DNA of 64,000 bases from Halomonas sp. LBP4 (GTDB lineage Bacteria; Pseudomonadota; Gammaproteobacteria; Pseudomonadales; Halomonadaceae). The translations under genes were made by a program, and so were the position numbers. The notes beneath the pieces were generated by a model. It did not search any database. It had not been told where the DNA came from and saw nothing but the letters and a program-made list of their open reading frames with translations. Of this stretch, positions 9,645-18,288 are shown one piece after another. Location: positions 864,459 through 928,458 of the forward strand of contig NZ_PDOG01000001.1 of the NCBI RefSeq assembly GCF_003202205.1, given 5' to 3'. The number at the start of each line of letters is the position of its first letter. Position 1 is the stretch's first letter.

Positions 9645-10508
9645 ATGGCCAGTCACGACCTGCTTGATCGCATTCGCCTACGGCTCGAGGAACTCAACCG
9701 CTCCGAGCGCAAGGTCGCCGACGTCATCCTCGCCGACCCCGGCTCCGCCACCAGCATGAGTATCGCCACCCTGGCACAGGCCGCCTCGGTAAGCGAGCCC
9801 ACGGTCAACCGTTTCTGTCGCAGCTTCGATGCCAAGGGCTACCCGGACTTCAAGATCAAGTTAGCCCAGAGCCTGGCCGGCGGCACGCCCTACGTGAGCC
9901 GGGCGGTGGAACCCGGCGACGGTGCCGCCGACTACACCCAGAAGATCTTCGGGGCGACCATCGCCGCGCTGGACGAGGCCCGCCGCCAGGCCGACCCGGT
10001 CCGCATCGAACGGGTGGTCGACTACCTGATCCAGGCCAAGCAGATCCACTTCTTCGGGCTCGGTGCTTCGGGGGCGGTGGCCCAGGACGCCCAGCACAAG
10101 TTCTTCCGCTTCAACCTGCCGGTCACCTCCTACGTGGATGTCCTGATGCAGCGCATGGTGGCCGCCGCCTGCCATACCGGCGACGTGGTGGTGGTGATCT
10201 CCTGGACGGGCCGCACCCGGGAGCTGGTCGACATCGCTCGCCTGGCCCGCGAGAGTGGCGCCGTGGTGCTCGGCATCACCGCGCCGGGCTCGCCGCTGGC
10301 GCGGGAGTGCACCGAGACCCTGGAGGTCACCACCCCCGAGGATACCGACTATTATATGCCGATGACCTCACGCATGATCCAGCTGGCACTGGTCGACGTC
10401 CTGGCCACCGGCGTCACCCTGCGCCGCGGCGAGGACTTCCTCTCCCACCTGAAGAAGATCAAGGACAGCCTGCAGGAGACGCGCTACCCGGCCCACGACC
10501 GGCACTGA
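9645..10508 (+). CDS. hexR: HexR-type regulator of central sugar catabolism
   Basis: RpiR-family repressor: N-terminal helix-turn-helix (residues about 1-77: [40 protein letters not shown]) and a C-terminal SIS sugar-isomerase domain (about 115-255: [37 protein letters not shown]) that binds phosphosugars, in the family KDPG. 287 aa from the ATG at 9645, chosen because family members begin right before the LLDRIRxRL helix; a frame extension to 9570 would cover the putative operator. Divergent from zwf-pgl-eda, which it probably represses. Confidence 0.9.
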   Translation: MASHDLLDRIRLRLEELNRSERKVADVILADPGSATSMSIATLAQAASVSEPTVNRFCRSFDAKGYPDFKIKLAQSLAGGTPYVSRAVEPGDGAADYTQKIFGATIAALDEARRQADPVRIERVVDYLIQAKQIHFFGLGASGAVAQDAQHKFFRFNLPVTSYVDVLMQRMVAAACHTGDVVVVISWTGRTRELVDIARLARESGAVVLGITAPGSPLARECTETLEVTTPEDTDYYMPMTSRMIQLALVDVLATGVTLRRGEDFLSHLKKIKDSLQETRYPAHDRH

Positions 10509-10514
10509 CCCCGG

Positions 10515-10540
10515 CCGCCCCCCTGCACGGGAGGGGGCGG
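10515..10540. terminator. GC hairpin between hexR and the symporter
   Basis: CCGCCCCC pairs with GGGGGCGG around a 10-base loop, between two convergent genes. There is no T-tract on either side, so termination is only suggested by position. Confidence 0.45.
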
Positions 10541-10557
10541 CAGTGGCGGCGAAGGCG

Positions 10558-12153
10558 TCAGCCGGCGAAGGCAGCGTAGATAATGGCCACCAGCACCACC
10601 AGGACGACACCGGCGGGCAGCGCCCCCTTCCAGGGCGCCAGGTCGACCTCTCCACTGTCCTCGTGAACCCAGGGCGTGGCGAGCGGACGCAGCCGGCCGA
10701 TGAGCAGCATCAGCGCCACCAGCAGCACGAAGACCGCCGCCACGAAGTGAAATTCATGCATGACCAGCGGCAGCTTGTCGAACGGCGGTACGAAATATCC
10801 GGCGGCGATCAGCAGGCAGCCGCCCACCAGCGCGACCTTGGCCGCCATGGGCGGCACGCGGCGGGTCAGCAGGCCGACGATCACCACCGCCAGGATGGGG
10901 ATGAAGTAGATGGCGTTCATCTTCTGCAGGTAGCCGAAGAGACTCTCCTGGCCGGCCAGCAGCGGCGCGATGGTCATGGTGACGACGGCCATGATCCAGC
11001 CGAACACCTTGCCCGACTTCACCACCTGCTCGTCGGTGGCGTCCTTCTTCAACACCCCCTTATAGATGCCGAGGCTGAAGATGGTGGTGGTGCTGTTGAG
11101 CGCCGAGTTGAACGACGACAGGATGGCACCGACCATCACCGCGGCGAAGAAGCCGGTGAGATAGGGCGGCAGCACATCGAACACCAGGTGGCCATAGGCC
11201 TCATCGGCCCGCACGCCCTGGTCGGCGTAGAGGTGGTAGGCGATGATCCCCGGCAACACCAGGTAGAGCGGCCCCAGCAGCTTGAAGAAGCCGGTCAGCA
11301 GCACGCCCTTCTGCCCCTCGGCCAGGGTCCTGGCAGCGAAGGTGCGCTGGATGATCTGTTGGTTCGTGGTCCAGTAGAAGAGGTTGATCAGGAAGACGCC
11401 GGTGAAGAGGGTGAAGAAGGGCACCTGCTGGTCGGCCCCGCCGATGGAGTTGAGCTTGTCCGGGTCGCTCGCCTTGAGGATGTTCCACCCCTCCAACACG
11501 CCGCCGTCGCTACTCACCGCCTGCAGGCCGAAGTAGACGATCACGAAGCCGCCAATCAGCAGGCCGACGCCGTTCAGGGTATCGGAGACCGCAACGGTGC
11601 GCAGACCGCCGAAGAGCGCGTAGATGGCGCCGATGATGCCGACGAGCCACACCGTCAGCCACAGCAACACGGTGGGCGATTGGATGCCGGTGAGCCCCTG
11701 GAGGTCGAGCATGCCCTGCAGCCCCATGGCGCCGGAATAGAGGATGATCGGCAGCAGGATCACCGCATAGGCGATCAGGAAGATCACGTTGGTGATCAAC
11801 TGGGTACCGGCATCGAAACGGATCGCCAGCAGCTGCGGGAGGGTCGCGATGCCGCTCTTCAGGAAGCGGGGCAGGAAGAAGAGTGCCAGGGCCACCAGAG
11901 CGATGACCGCCACCACCTCCCAGGCCATCACGCTCAGGCCGTCGCTGAAGGCGGCCCCGTTGAGCCCCACCATCTGCTCGGTGGAGAGGTTGGTCATCAG
12001 CAGCGAGCCGGCGATCAGCGGGAAGGTCAGGGTCCGGCCGGCGAGGAAATAGCCGCGGGTACTCTCGTGGTCGTCGCGGCGGGTCAGGCGCCAGGTGATG
12101 AAGGCGACCAGTCCCGTGAAGAACAGGAAGGACAGCAGGGTGAGAGCATGCAT
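10558..12153 (-). CDS. Sodium:solute symporter (SSS family), likely sugar
   Basis: 531-aa integral membrane protein with about 14 hydrophobic segments. SSS-family features include the N-terminal [20 protein letters not shown], the [20 protein letters not shown] signature and the Na+-site region [20 protein letters not shown]. These resemble bacterial SGLT-type galactose/glucose carriers such as Vibrio vSGLT, and the sugar-catabolic neighbours agree, but substrate is inferred. Starts at ATG 12153 after a GGAGATCTC stretch. Transcribed alone, convergent with hexR. Confidence 0.86.
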   Translation of the reverse strand: MHALTLLSFLFFTGLVAFITWRLTRRDDHESTRGYFLAGRTLTFPLIAGSLLMTNLSTEQMVGLNGAAFSDGLSVMAWEVVAVIALVALALFFLPRFLKSGIATLPQLLAIRFDAGTQLITNVIFLIAYAVILLPIILYSGAMGLQGMLDLQGLTGIQSPTVLLWLTVWLVGIIGAIYALFGGLRTVAVSDTLNGVGLLIGGFVIVYFGLQAVSSDGGVLEGWNILKASDPDKLNSIGGADQQVPFFTLFTGVFLINLFYWTTNQQIIQRTFAARTLAEGQKGVLLTGFFKLLGPLYLVLPGIIAYHLYADQGVRADEAYGHLVFDVLPPYLTGFFAAVMVGAILSSFNSALNSTTTIFSLGIYKGVLKKDATDEQVVKSGKVFGWIMAVVTMTIAPLLAGQESLFGYLQKMNAIYFIPILAVVIVGLLTRRVPPMAAKVALVGGCLLIAAGYFVPPFDKLPLVMHEFHFVAAVFVLLVALMLLIGRLRPLATPWVHEDSGEVDLAPWKGALPAGVVLVVLVAIIYAAFAG

Positions 12154-12657
12154 GGAGATCTCGCTCCGGTGATCGGCGTGGATGTCACGGCCCGAGCCAC
12201 GGGCCGCAGGAAATGTCAGATATTAAGAGCGTGCGTCATTTTAGATAGATGACTCGATTCCTGAATGCGACTTTAGTCGAACATTTGGCAGTATATTTCG
12301 GAATATTGCATACATACCCTCGCCGACGGGCAGGCCATGATGTCACTCTGCCACCCCTGGATCTGCCGGAGGCTACCAGGCGACTGGCCACAGGGGGGGG
12401 CTGAACCAATAAGGTGTCTTTGCCAGCCGACCCTGCCGGTGGTTCGACACCGCGACGATTGGCGCCGCCAGACACCCGAGTCGATACCTGATAGCTCAGG
12501 TGCTGCACTTGATCATTGACGGGTCATGGAATGGAAGGAGCCCGGTGGTACCAGCAGTTCGATGCCTTGACATTAGCGCCTCAGACATCCGAAATGCATT
12601 GCCATGGATTGGGTAGCACCACCATCGCACTACTCTGCTATGAACAAACAATGGCAC
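12154..12657. other. Intergenic region upstream of the symporter
   Basis: About 500 bases with no convincing gene. The AT-rich part (12225-12320) likely holds the symporter promoter. Bases 12571-12606 (starting CCTTGACATTAGCGCC) resemble 14533-14572 and 13430-13470, the upstream ends of the tandem units that follow, so this end is relic repeat DNA. Confidence 0.5.
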
Positions 12658-12680
12658 AAAAAAAACCAGGCTATGCCTGG
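12658..12680 (-). terminator. Terminator of tandem unit 1
   Basis: On the minus strand CCAGGC-ATA-GCCTGG is followed by eight T residues, 74 bases after the stop of the unit-1 gene. Confidence 0.85.
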
Positions 12681-12753
12681 CTAGATCACTCAATGTCTAC
12701 CACGATATCCTTGCCTCATCTCCCTATATCCTGGCGACACTCCATGCGTGCCG

Positions 12754-13215
12754 TCAGATAGCATCCATGCGCGTCGTCAAATAGTAGCGCTGGGACCCTC
12801 TTTGCGTTCCACTGAGAAATTTCCCACTCACCTCCAGCATATAGAAGCCGGGATTCAGCGCTTGATCGAGCGTGAAACGCCCGCCTAGACGGCTGCCCCT
12901 GGCGATGATGTTGTCGTTTTCATCGTACAGGGTTCCACGCAGAATGACTTTATTGGGACTCGTTGCCGACCAGAGATGCGTGCGCACCTGCATCCGCGTC
13001 GGCTCCTCGATATCGAAGACATAGCGATCGATACCCATGATACGCTGATGCTGCGATGGGCCCTCTGGGAGTGGAAGCACCCCGTCGCGCTCGGCCACGA
13101 CGCTGATGGGATCGAGGGTGACAGCCCCATTAGCATTCTCATTGGCCACAACGTTTCCCATTCCGCCCAGCAGCAGTGCTGTGACCAGCGCGACACCTTT
13201 TCCTGAAATAGTCAT
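12754..13215 (-). CDS. Small secreted protein with PPC-like domain, tandem copy 1
   Basis: I do not recognise an established name. 153 aa: signal peptide (residues 1-24, GVALVTALLLGGMG then VVA cleavage), a short mature N-terminus containing TLDPISVVAE (33-42) that looks like the TonB-box region of outer-membrane receptors, then a beta-rich domain (about 60-147). That domain reads like the PPC (pre-peptidase C-terminal) fold: YVFDIEEPTRMQVRTHL, RGTLYDENDNIIA, GGRFTLDQALNPGFYMLEVSG, YYLTT. Start chosen at ATG 13215 after AAGGAGAG, conserved in the other copies. Probably periplasmic or cell-surface; function unknown. Confidence 0.75.
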   Translation of the reverse strand: MTISGKGVALVTALLLGGMGNVVANENANGAVTLDPISVVAERDGVLPLPEGPSQHQRIMGIDRYVFDIEEPTRMQVRTHLWSATSPNKVILRGTLYDENDNIIARGSRLGGRFTLDQALNPGFYMLEVSGKFLSGTQRGSQRYYLTTRMDAI

Positions 13216-13479
13216 CGTCGCTCTCCTTCCATTAGCCTGATCGTCATACCGTTGACCCGGCAATCAGGCTGAGTGATATATCGTTGTTTCTTGCATTTTT
13301 GTAGAAGAGATGCCCGATTACTTACACGGCACATCAAGGCCTATAGACCGATTCACTATATCCATATCCATACTTTTTCCGCCCCCATGCGAAGGGCCAC
13401 GGCTGCGTCAGCGGTTCGCCTTCAGACCATGGCGTCGCAGGTGCCCGGAAGCGTTGTCATGGCTCGTCCACGGCGCCCT

Positions 13480-13640
13480 GCCGAGCAGTTGCTGGATCGA
13501 TCGGCCGGGGCGCCGAGCACCAGGCAGGCTGCGTGCCACCCTCGGCGCCTGCATGGTGTTTGCCAACGAGGGGCTCCGTCAGTGCTGGGCACGATCAGCC
13601 CATCTCGTCGCCTTTCGACGCCGGCAGCCCCGTGGCAGAC
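13480..13640 (+). pseudogene. Decayed fragment of an MFS transporter gene (spacer 1)
   Basis: The plus strand here aligns with part of the intact MFS gene at 17990-18130. In both, a GCCGAGCA block is followed by CGTGCCACCCT, two changed bases, then GCGCCTGCATGGT. Translation gives RATLGACMVFANEG against RATLSACMVFSTGV in the intact gene, then frame is lost. A shorter piece of the same stretch (GCTGGTCGATCGGCCGGGGG region, about 14728-14770) survives in spacer 2. Confidence 0.55.
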
Positions 13641-13771
13641 CACCAGGCCTCCCCGGGTAAGACGCGCAACCTTCCCGTATGCCTGTTGGATTTACGTCAT
13701 GGTGTGCCATTCCGAGGCACCACCCTCGGGAACAGCGCCAGTCCGGCGCTGCGCGCCCTGCCTGGCGCACC

Positions 13772-13797
13772 AAGAAAAAGCCAGGCTATGCCTGGCT
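13772..13797 (-). terminator. Terminator of tandem unit 2
   Basis: Minus strand AGCCAGGC-ATA-GCCTGGCT followed by a T-rich run, same hairpin core as unit 1. Confidence 0.8.
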
Positions 13798-13868
13798 AAA
13801 TCACTCAATGTCTACCAAGGCTTCCTCGCCTCATCTCCCTATATCCTGGCGTCACTCCATGCGAACTG

Positions 13869-14330
13869 TCAGATAGCATCCATGCGGGTCGTCAGATAGT
13901 AGCGCTGGGATCCTCCTTGTGTTCCACTGAGAAACTGCCCTTTCACGTCCAACGCATAATAGCCGGGCTCCAGCGTTCTATCGAACGCAAAACGTCCGCC
14001 CATAGAACGCCCTTCGGCGACGACATTATCATTTTCATCGTACAGGGTTCCGCGCAGAACCACGTTATTGGGACTCGTTGCCGCCCAGAGATGCGTGCGC
14101 ACCTCCATCCGCGTCGGCTCCTCGATATCGAAGACATAGCGATCGATATCCATGATACGCTGATGCTCCGATGGGCCCTCTGGGAGTGGGAGCACCCCCT
14201 CGCGCTCGGCCACGACGCTGATGGGATCGAGGGTGACAGCCCCATTGGCATTCTCATTGGCCACTACGTCTCCCATTCCACCCAGCAGCAGTACTGTGAC
14301 CAGGGCGGCACCTCTTCCTGAAATAGTCAT
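13869..14330 (-). CDS. Small secreted protein with PPC-like domain, tandem copy 2
   Basis: 153 aa, the closest relative of copy 1 and identical in length. Signal peptide, TLDPISVVAE segment and PPC-like domain are all kept; differences cluster in the exposed parts (for example RSMGGRFAFDRTLEPGYYAL for the equivalent region of copy 1). Ribosome site GGAGAACG precedes the ATG. Lacks Cys, so no disulfides. Retention of intact frames in all three copies argues that the proteins are used; what they bind is unknown. Confidence 0.75.
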   Translation of the reverse strand: MTISGRGAALVTVLLLGGMGDVVANENANGAVTLDPISVVAEREGVLPLPEGPSEHQRIMDIDRYVFDIEEPTRMEVRTHLWAATSPNNVVLRGTLYDENDNVVAEGRSMGGRFAFDRTLEPGYYALDVKGQFLSGTQGGSQRYYLTTRMDAI

Positions 14331-14835
14331 CGTCGTTCTCCTTCCATTAACCCGATCGTCATGCCTTTGACCCGGCGATCAGGATGAGTGATGTATCGTT
14401 GCTTCTTGCATCTTTGTAGAAGAGACGCCCGATTACTTACACGGCATATCAAGGCCTGTAGTCCGATTCTCCATATCCACACTTTGCCGCCCCCATGTGA
14501 AGGGCCACGGTTGTGTCAGCGGTTCGCCGCCTTGACCATGGCGCCGCAGGCGCCCGGAAGTGTAGCCATGGCTCGTCCAATGGCGTAGTGTCGTGAGGGG
14601 CAACTCGCCGCTTCTGCTGGAATAGCAGGCTGTCAGCCGGTTGCACTCTCTCGCCCTGATGGGAGCAGTGGCATTCGGCGTGGAGGCGGGCCTGCCAGTG
14701 ATCTGGCAGGGTCGGGACGGGGCCCCGCCGAGCGGGTGCTGGTCGATCGGCCGGGGGAGCCGAGCACCTTACGCTTGTCTGAAGAATCGGCGAGCGATGG
14801 CCAGACAAAGCTTAACAGCGCCAGTCAGACGTACC

Positions 14836-14860
14836 AAAAAAATGCCAGGCTATGCCTGGC
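14836..14860 (-). terminator. Terminator of tandem unit 3
   Basis: Minus strand GCCAGGC-ATA-GCCTGGC, then a short A and seven T residues; same hairpin as units 1 and 2. Confidence 0.8.
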
Positions 14861-14909
14861 TAAATCACTCATTGTCTAGCGAGATTTCCCATACCGCCAT
14901 ATCCTGGCG

Positions 14910-15392
14910 TCAATTCACAGGAGTCGTCGGAGTCGTCAGATAGTAGCGCTGGCCTCCTCCTTGCGATCCATCGAGAAATTCCCCTTCCACCTCCAGCGCA
15001 TAGTGGCCGGGCTGCAGCCTTTCATCGAACGTAAAGCGTCCGCCGACAGGTTCCCCTACGGTGACGAGCTCATTGTTTTCATCGTACAGAGTTCCACGCA
15101 GCTTTACTTTATTGGGACTCGTTGCCGTCCAGAGATGCGTACGCACCTGCATCCGCGTCGGCTCCTCGATCTCGAAGACATAGCGAACGACACCCAAGAC
15201 ACGCTCGTGATCCGACCGACCTTCTTCGATCCGGAGTGGGATTATTCTCATGTCTTCGGCCTCGGCGATAACGCTGATAGGCTCGAGGGTGACAGCCTCA
15301 TCATCTTGCGCGACAGCAGTGGCCACAAGGCCGCCCATTCCACCCAGCAGCAGCGCTGTGACGAGTACGGCACCTTTTCCTGCAATAGTCAT
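14910..15392 (-). CDS. Small secreted protein with PPC-like domain, tandem copy 3
   Basis: 160 aa, the most diverged copy. Signal peptide ends near TAVAQ; the mature N-terminus carries TLEPISVIAEA, again TonB-box-like. A short insertion (DMRIIPLRIEEG) lengthens the linker before the PPC-like domain (VVRYVFEIEEPTRMQVRTHL, RGTLYDENNELV, GGRFTFDERLQPGHYALEVE, RYYLTT). The start at 15392 follows AAGGAGAACG. It is the promoter-distal end of the array relative to RidA and is separately terminated. Confidence 0.75.
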   Translation of the reverse strand: MTIAGKGAVLVTALLLGGMGGLVATAVAQDDEAVTLEPISVIAEAEDMRIIPLRIEEGRSDHERVLGVVRYVFEIEEPTRMQVRTHLWTATSPNKVKLRGTLYDENNELVTVGEPVGGRFTFDERLQPGHYALEVEGEFLDGSQGGGQRYYLTTPTTPVN

Positions 15393-16098
15393 CGTCGTTC
15401 TCCTTGCCATTAACCTGATCGCCATGCCTTTGGCCCGACGTTCAGGATGAGTGATTCAATAAATCCCTTACATAGGTTAGCATCACTCAGCACGGCATGC
15501 AGACTTGCTGTGTAGTGCGGACCAGAAGGATTCCAGCCCCCACTGCCAACCGAATCGGCGAGCCGCCCTGAAGAACTGGCAGTATGTCGTCCTCCTCTCA
15601 CCTGGCGTAAATGCGTATTGCCTGGCTCAAGCGGAAGCGAGTCACCTGTCGATACGGCTGAAGCCTGCACTCAAGTCACACATATCGTTATCCTTGCATC
15701 TTTGTAGTAGAGATGCCTGAGTCCTTACACTCAAGGCGTGCAGACCGATTTGCTATATGCTTATACAAACTAATCCATTGAAGAAATCAATAACTTGAAA
15801 ATTATAGGCGGTTACGGAACATCGCCCGCGGCAACACGAAAACGGCAAGCTCCATGCTCTTTGCCGAGATCGGTAGCCGATCCAGGCCACTGCGCCCGAC
15901 ATGGGGCAGCGCCATCCAGGCCTCCCCGTCGCGGCAATGCAGCCCTGTCTCGACAGGCTGAGCTCATGTCGGCGGTAACGCAGGTGCTGACTGGGCCACC
16001 AGCGACGACGAGAAGTGCTCCAGCACGCCCAATTGCAACCGCAGCCCGCTCCCTCGGGCATTCCCGGATCGGGACTCGAGGATGCCTCCAGGCTTGGA
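15393..16098 (-). pseudogene. Gap with decayed coding remnant next to ridA
   Basis: The part to about 15760 is the upstream flank of tandem unit 3. Between about 15812 and 16060 the minus strand has protein-like stretches split over two frames (LQLGVLEHFSSSLVAQSAPA, then after a stop and a frame change GEAWMALPHVGRSGLDRL and SAKSMELAVFVLPRAMF). This looks like the broken 3' end of a gene; I cannot name the family with confidence. Confidence 0.35.
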
Positions 16099-16470
16099 TC
16101 AGTAGCTGTATTCGCCGAAGACCAGGGCCGTGACGGTGATCTCGACCTTCAGCTCGTCGGCGGGCATGGGGGCACAGACACAGGTACGTGCCGGGGCGTG
16201 GCCGGTGGGCACCCAGTCGTCCCACACCGCGTTCATGGCGGCGAAGTCGTGGCCATCCTTGAGGTAGATCGTCGCCGTCAGCAGATGCTCGCGGTCGGAT
16301 CCGATCTCGGCCAGCAGCGCATCGACACGCGCCAGCATGCTCTCGGTCTGCTCGGTGATGTCGCCATGGCGCGCCTCGGGGCCGGCCACCTGGCCGCACA
16401 GGTAGGCGATACCGTTGTGGATCACGGCGCGGCTCATGCGCGCCTTGGTGTCATGCCGAACGATCGTCAT
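16099..16470 (-). CDS. RidA/YjgF-family imine deaminase
   Basis: 123-aa member of the YjgF/YER057c/UK114 family, which hydrolyses reactive enamine/imine intermediates from PLP enzymes. It keeps the conserved Arg in [22 protein letters not shown] that binds the substrate carboxylate, the N-terminal [16 protein letters not shown] strand pair, and [11 protein letters not shown]. Cytoplasmic, trimeric by family. Start at ATG 16470 preceded by CCAGGAGAAA. It sits alone; the decayed DNA downstream may be its former operon partner. Confidence 0.88.
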   Translation of the reverse strand: MTIVRHDTKARMSRAVIHNGIAYLCGQVAGPEARHGDITEQTESMLARVDALLAEIGSDREHLLTATIYLKDGHDFAAMNAVWDDWVPTGHAPARTCVCAPMPADELKVEITVTALVFGEYSY

Positions 16471-16547
16471 GTTTTTCTCCTGGAAGACGAAACATACGCA
16501 GCGAATCCACCTGCTTCGATGCGTAACAAGCAGTCTATTCTACCCCA

Positions 16548-16889
16548 TCACTCGGCACAGTCGATGCATTTGAGTACCAGCGGGTCCCACTCGAGCCGTT
16601 TCGTGGCGATCCATTCGCCGCACCCAATGCATTCGCCGTACTCGCCCCGGTCGATGCGGGCCAGGGACGTCGTGATGCGCCTCAGCGCCAGTTGCCGCCG
16701 CTCCTCCTCGGCCTTGGCCATGGCCTGCCCCTGCAGGGCATCCATGCGTGACAACCGCCCCACCGAGGTCTGGTCGAGTGTCACGGTATCGCGCGCCTCA
16801 CGGCTCGACTCACTCTCCTCGAGCAACTCGGCACGCATGGCCAGGAGTCGTTCGCGAACGGCCTCCATGGCCAGTTCAGGATGATTCAA
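16548..16889 (-). CDS. DksA/TraR-family C4 zinc-finger protein
   Basis: 113 aa with a long helical coiled-coil-like N-terminus (residues 5-80) and a C-terminal zinc finger: YGECIGCGEWIATKRLEWDP followed by LKCIDCA, four Cys in C-x2-C and C-x2-C pairs. Such proteins sit in the RNA polymerase secondary channel, as DksA does, or act as plasmid/phage TraR homologues. I set a TTG start at 16889 because an almost ideal AGGAGGTGA precedes it; no ATG gives the full coiled coil. The acidic loop typical of DksA tips is not obvious, so true DksA function is uncertain. Confidence 0.82.
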   Translation of the reverse strand: MNHPELAMEAVRERLLAMRAELLEESESSREARDTVTLDQTSVGRLSRMDALQGQAMAKAEEERRQLALRRITTSLARIDRGEYGECIGCGEWIATKRLEWDPLVLKCIDCAE

Positions 16890-17031
16890 GGTCACCTCCT
16901 CGCCACCAGGCGCTCCGACGCGTCCCGGCAAGCTGCTATCATGCGTGACTTTCCATCATACGACGGGCCGTGATCCGGCCGGCCTGACGACATCTTGCCA
17001 CTCCCACCCGGTCACTGCCTACGGAGGTATC

Positions 17032-18231
17032 ATGGGCTACCGCACCCTGTTGCGGGAACATCGCGGCCTGCTCGGCATCGCCTTCCTGGCGATGTTCACT
17101 TCGAGCCTGGGCCAGAGCTTCTTCATCGGCCTGTTCCAGGCACCGATCAGTGCCCGGCTGGGCTTCAGTGCCGGCCAGTTCGGCAGCGCCTACGCCCTGG
17201 TGACCCTGGTCGCCGGTTTCGCCATGCTGCGCCTGGGGCCCAGCATCGACTGGGTACCGCCGCGGCGCTTCGCCCTGATAGTGCTCGGCTCGTTGCTGAC
17301 CGGGGTGCTGCTGCTGACACTGTCGCCCTGGTGGGGGCTGGGGCTGCTCGGCCTGGGCCTGGTGCGCCTGTGCGGCCAGGGGATGATGACGCATCTGGGC
17401 AACACCCTGGCGGGGCGCGAATTCGTGGCCATGCGCGGCCGCGCCCTGGGCCTGGTAAGCATGGGCATCATGCTCGGCGAGACAGTACTGCCGCCGCTGA
17501 TGGCAGCGCTGCTGGTATGGCTCGGTTGGCGGGAACTCTGGTGGCTCTTCGTGCTGGTGCTGGCCGGGCTGTGGGTACCGCTGCTCGCACGCGGCCCCTG
17601 GCCCAGGGCACCGCGCCAACGCCCGAAACGCGGCCAACGCCGTGATGGCCCGCGCCCCTTCCGGGAACGGCGTTTCTGGTGCCTGCTACCGCTGCTGATG
17701 ATCCTGCCGGTGACCATGACCGGGCTCTTCATCTACCAGGCACGCATGACCGAGGACCTCGGCAGCACCCTGGGCGTCTACGCCCTGGCACTGACCGGCA
17801 TGGGGCTGGCCAAGCTGCCCGGCGCCCTGATCGGGGGGCGCTGGGTCGACAAGCTGGGGCCGGTGCGCCTGGCCCGTCTCTACCTGCTGCCCTTCGCCCT
17901 GGCGCTGGTGGTGGCCATCGTCATCGGCGGCCATCTCGGGGTCTGGGCGCTGATGGTGGGTGGCGGGCTGGCCATGGGCGCCCAGGAATCCATCGCCACC
18001 AGCCTGCTGGTGCGGCTCTGGGGTGCCGAGCATCTCGGCACGGTACGTGCCACCCTGAGCGCCTGCATGGTCTTCTCCACCGGCGTCGCCCCGGCGGTAC
18101 TGGGCGTGGCGCTGGACCTGGGCGCCGACTTCTCTCTGGTGCTGGGCGGCATGCTGGCGTTTCTGGCCATCGGCTGGACGCTGGCCCAAGGGGTGCTGGC
18201 CAGCCCGGCAGCGCAGGCCACCGACGCCTGA
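17032..18231 (+). CDS. Major facilitator superfamily transporter
   Basis: 399-aa membrane protein with 12 hydrophobic segments and a basic central loop (about residues 185-205, rich in Arg/Pro). MFS loop motifs are degenerate but present (DWVPPRRFAL after helix 2, GGRWVDKLGPVRLARLY after helix 8). Start at 17032 is fixed by GGAGGT six bases upstream. Substrate not predictable. Fragments of a close relative lie in the tandem-array spacers at 13.5 and 14.7 kb, showing past duplication of this gene. Confidence 0.85.
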   Translation: MGYRTLLREHRGLLGIAFLAMFTSSLGQSFFIGLFQAPISARLGFSAGQFGSAYALVTLVAGFAMLRLGPSIDWVPPRRFALIVLGSLLTGVLLLTLSPWWGLGLLGLGLVRLCGQGMMTHLGNTLAGREFVAMRGRALGLVSMGIMLGETVLPPLMAALLVWLGWRELWWLFVLVLAGLWVPLLARGPWPRAPRQRPKRGQRRDGPRPFRERRFWCLLPLLMILPVTMTGLFIYQARMTEDLGSTLGVYALALTGMGLAKLPGALIGGRWVDKLGPVRLARLYLLPFALALVVAIVIGGHLGVWALMVGGGLAMGAQESIATSLLVRLWGAEHLGTVRATLSACMVFSTGVAPAVLGVALDLGADFSLVLGGMLAFLAIGWTLAQGVLASPAAQATDA

Positions 18232-18233
18232 CG

Positions 18234-18265
18234 CGATACCGCCGGCCCCGGGGCCGGCGGTATCG
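18234..18265. terminator. 32-bp perfect palindrome between convergent genes
   Basis: Two 16-base arms, CGATACCGCCGGCCCC and its exact complement, lie between the MFS stop and the Usp stop. It can form a very stable stem but has no loop-forming bases beyond the centre and no T-run; probable bidirectional transcription end. Confidence 0.55.
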
Positions 18266-18288
18266 TGCACTTCAGTCGCTGCCGGGAA

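Larger units (their letters stand above)
12571..15760. repeat. Tandem array of three about 1.1-kb gene-bearing units
   Basis: Three minus-strand paralogous genes (12754-13215, 13869-14330, 14910-15392) each have the same parts: a terminator hairpin about 50-95 bases after the stop, a conserved AAGGAGA ribosome site, and a conserved 5' flank (for example TTGCATCTTTGTAGAAGAGA around 14406 with a near copy at 13294 and a weaker one at 15700). Flank similarity between units 1 and 2 continues beyond 120 bases upstream. A relic of the upstream end at 12571 hints at a further lost unit. Confidence 0.85.

Noticed and set aside
10543-12252. Long plus-strand open frame (569 codons) opposite the sodium symporter
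   Set aside because: It mirrors the symporter gene, has His/Gln/Asp-rich composition typical of antisense frames in GC-rich DNA, no ribosome site and no recognisable domain.
13273-13899. 208-codon plus-strand open frame in the tandem-array spacer
   Set aside because: Composition is not protein-like, and it crosses a terminator hairpin; only the short MFS-like stretch has meaning, as a relic.
16890-16931. Longer N-terminus for the DksA-like protein from a TTG at 16931
   Set aside because: The extension has no ribosome site, whereas the TTG at 16889 follows an almost ideal AGGAGGTGA.
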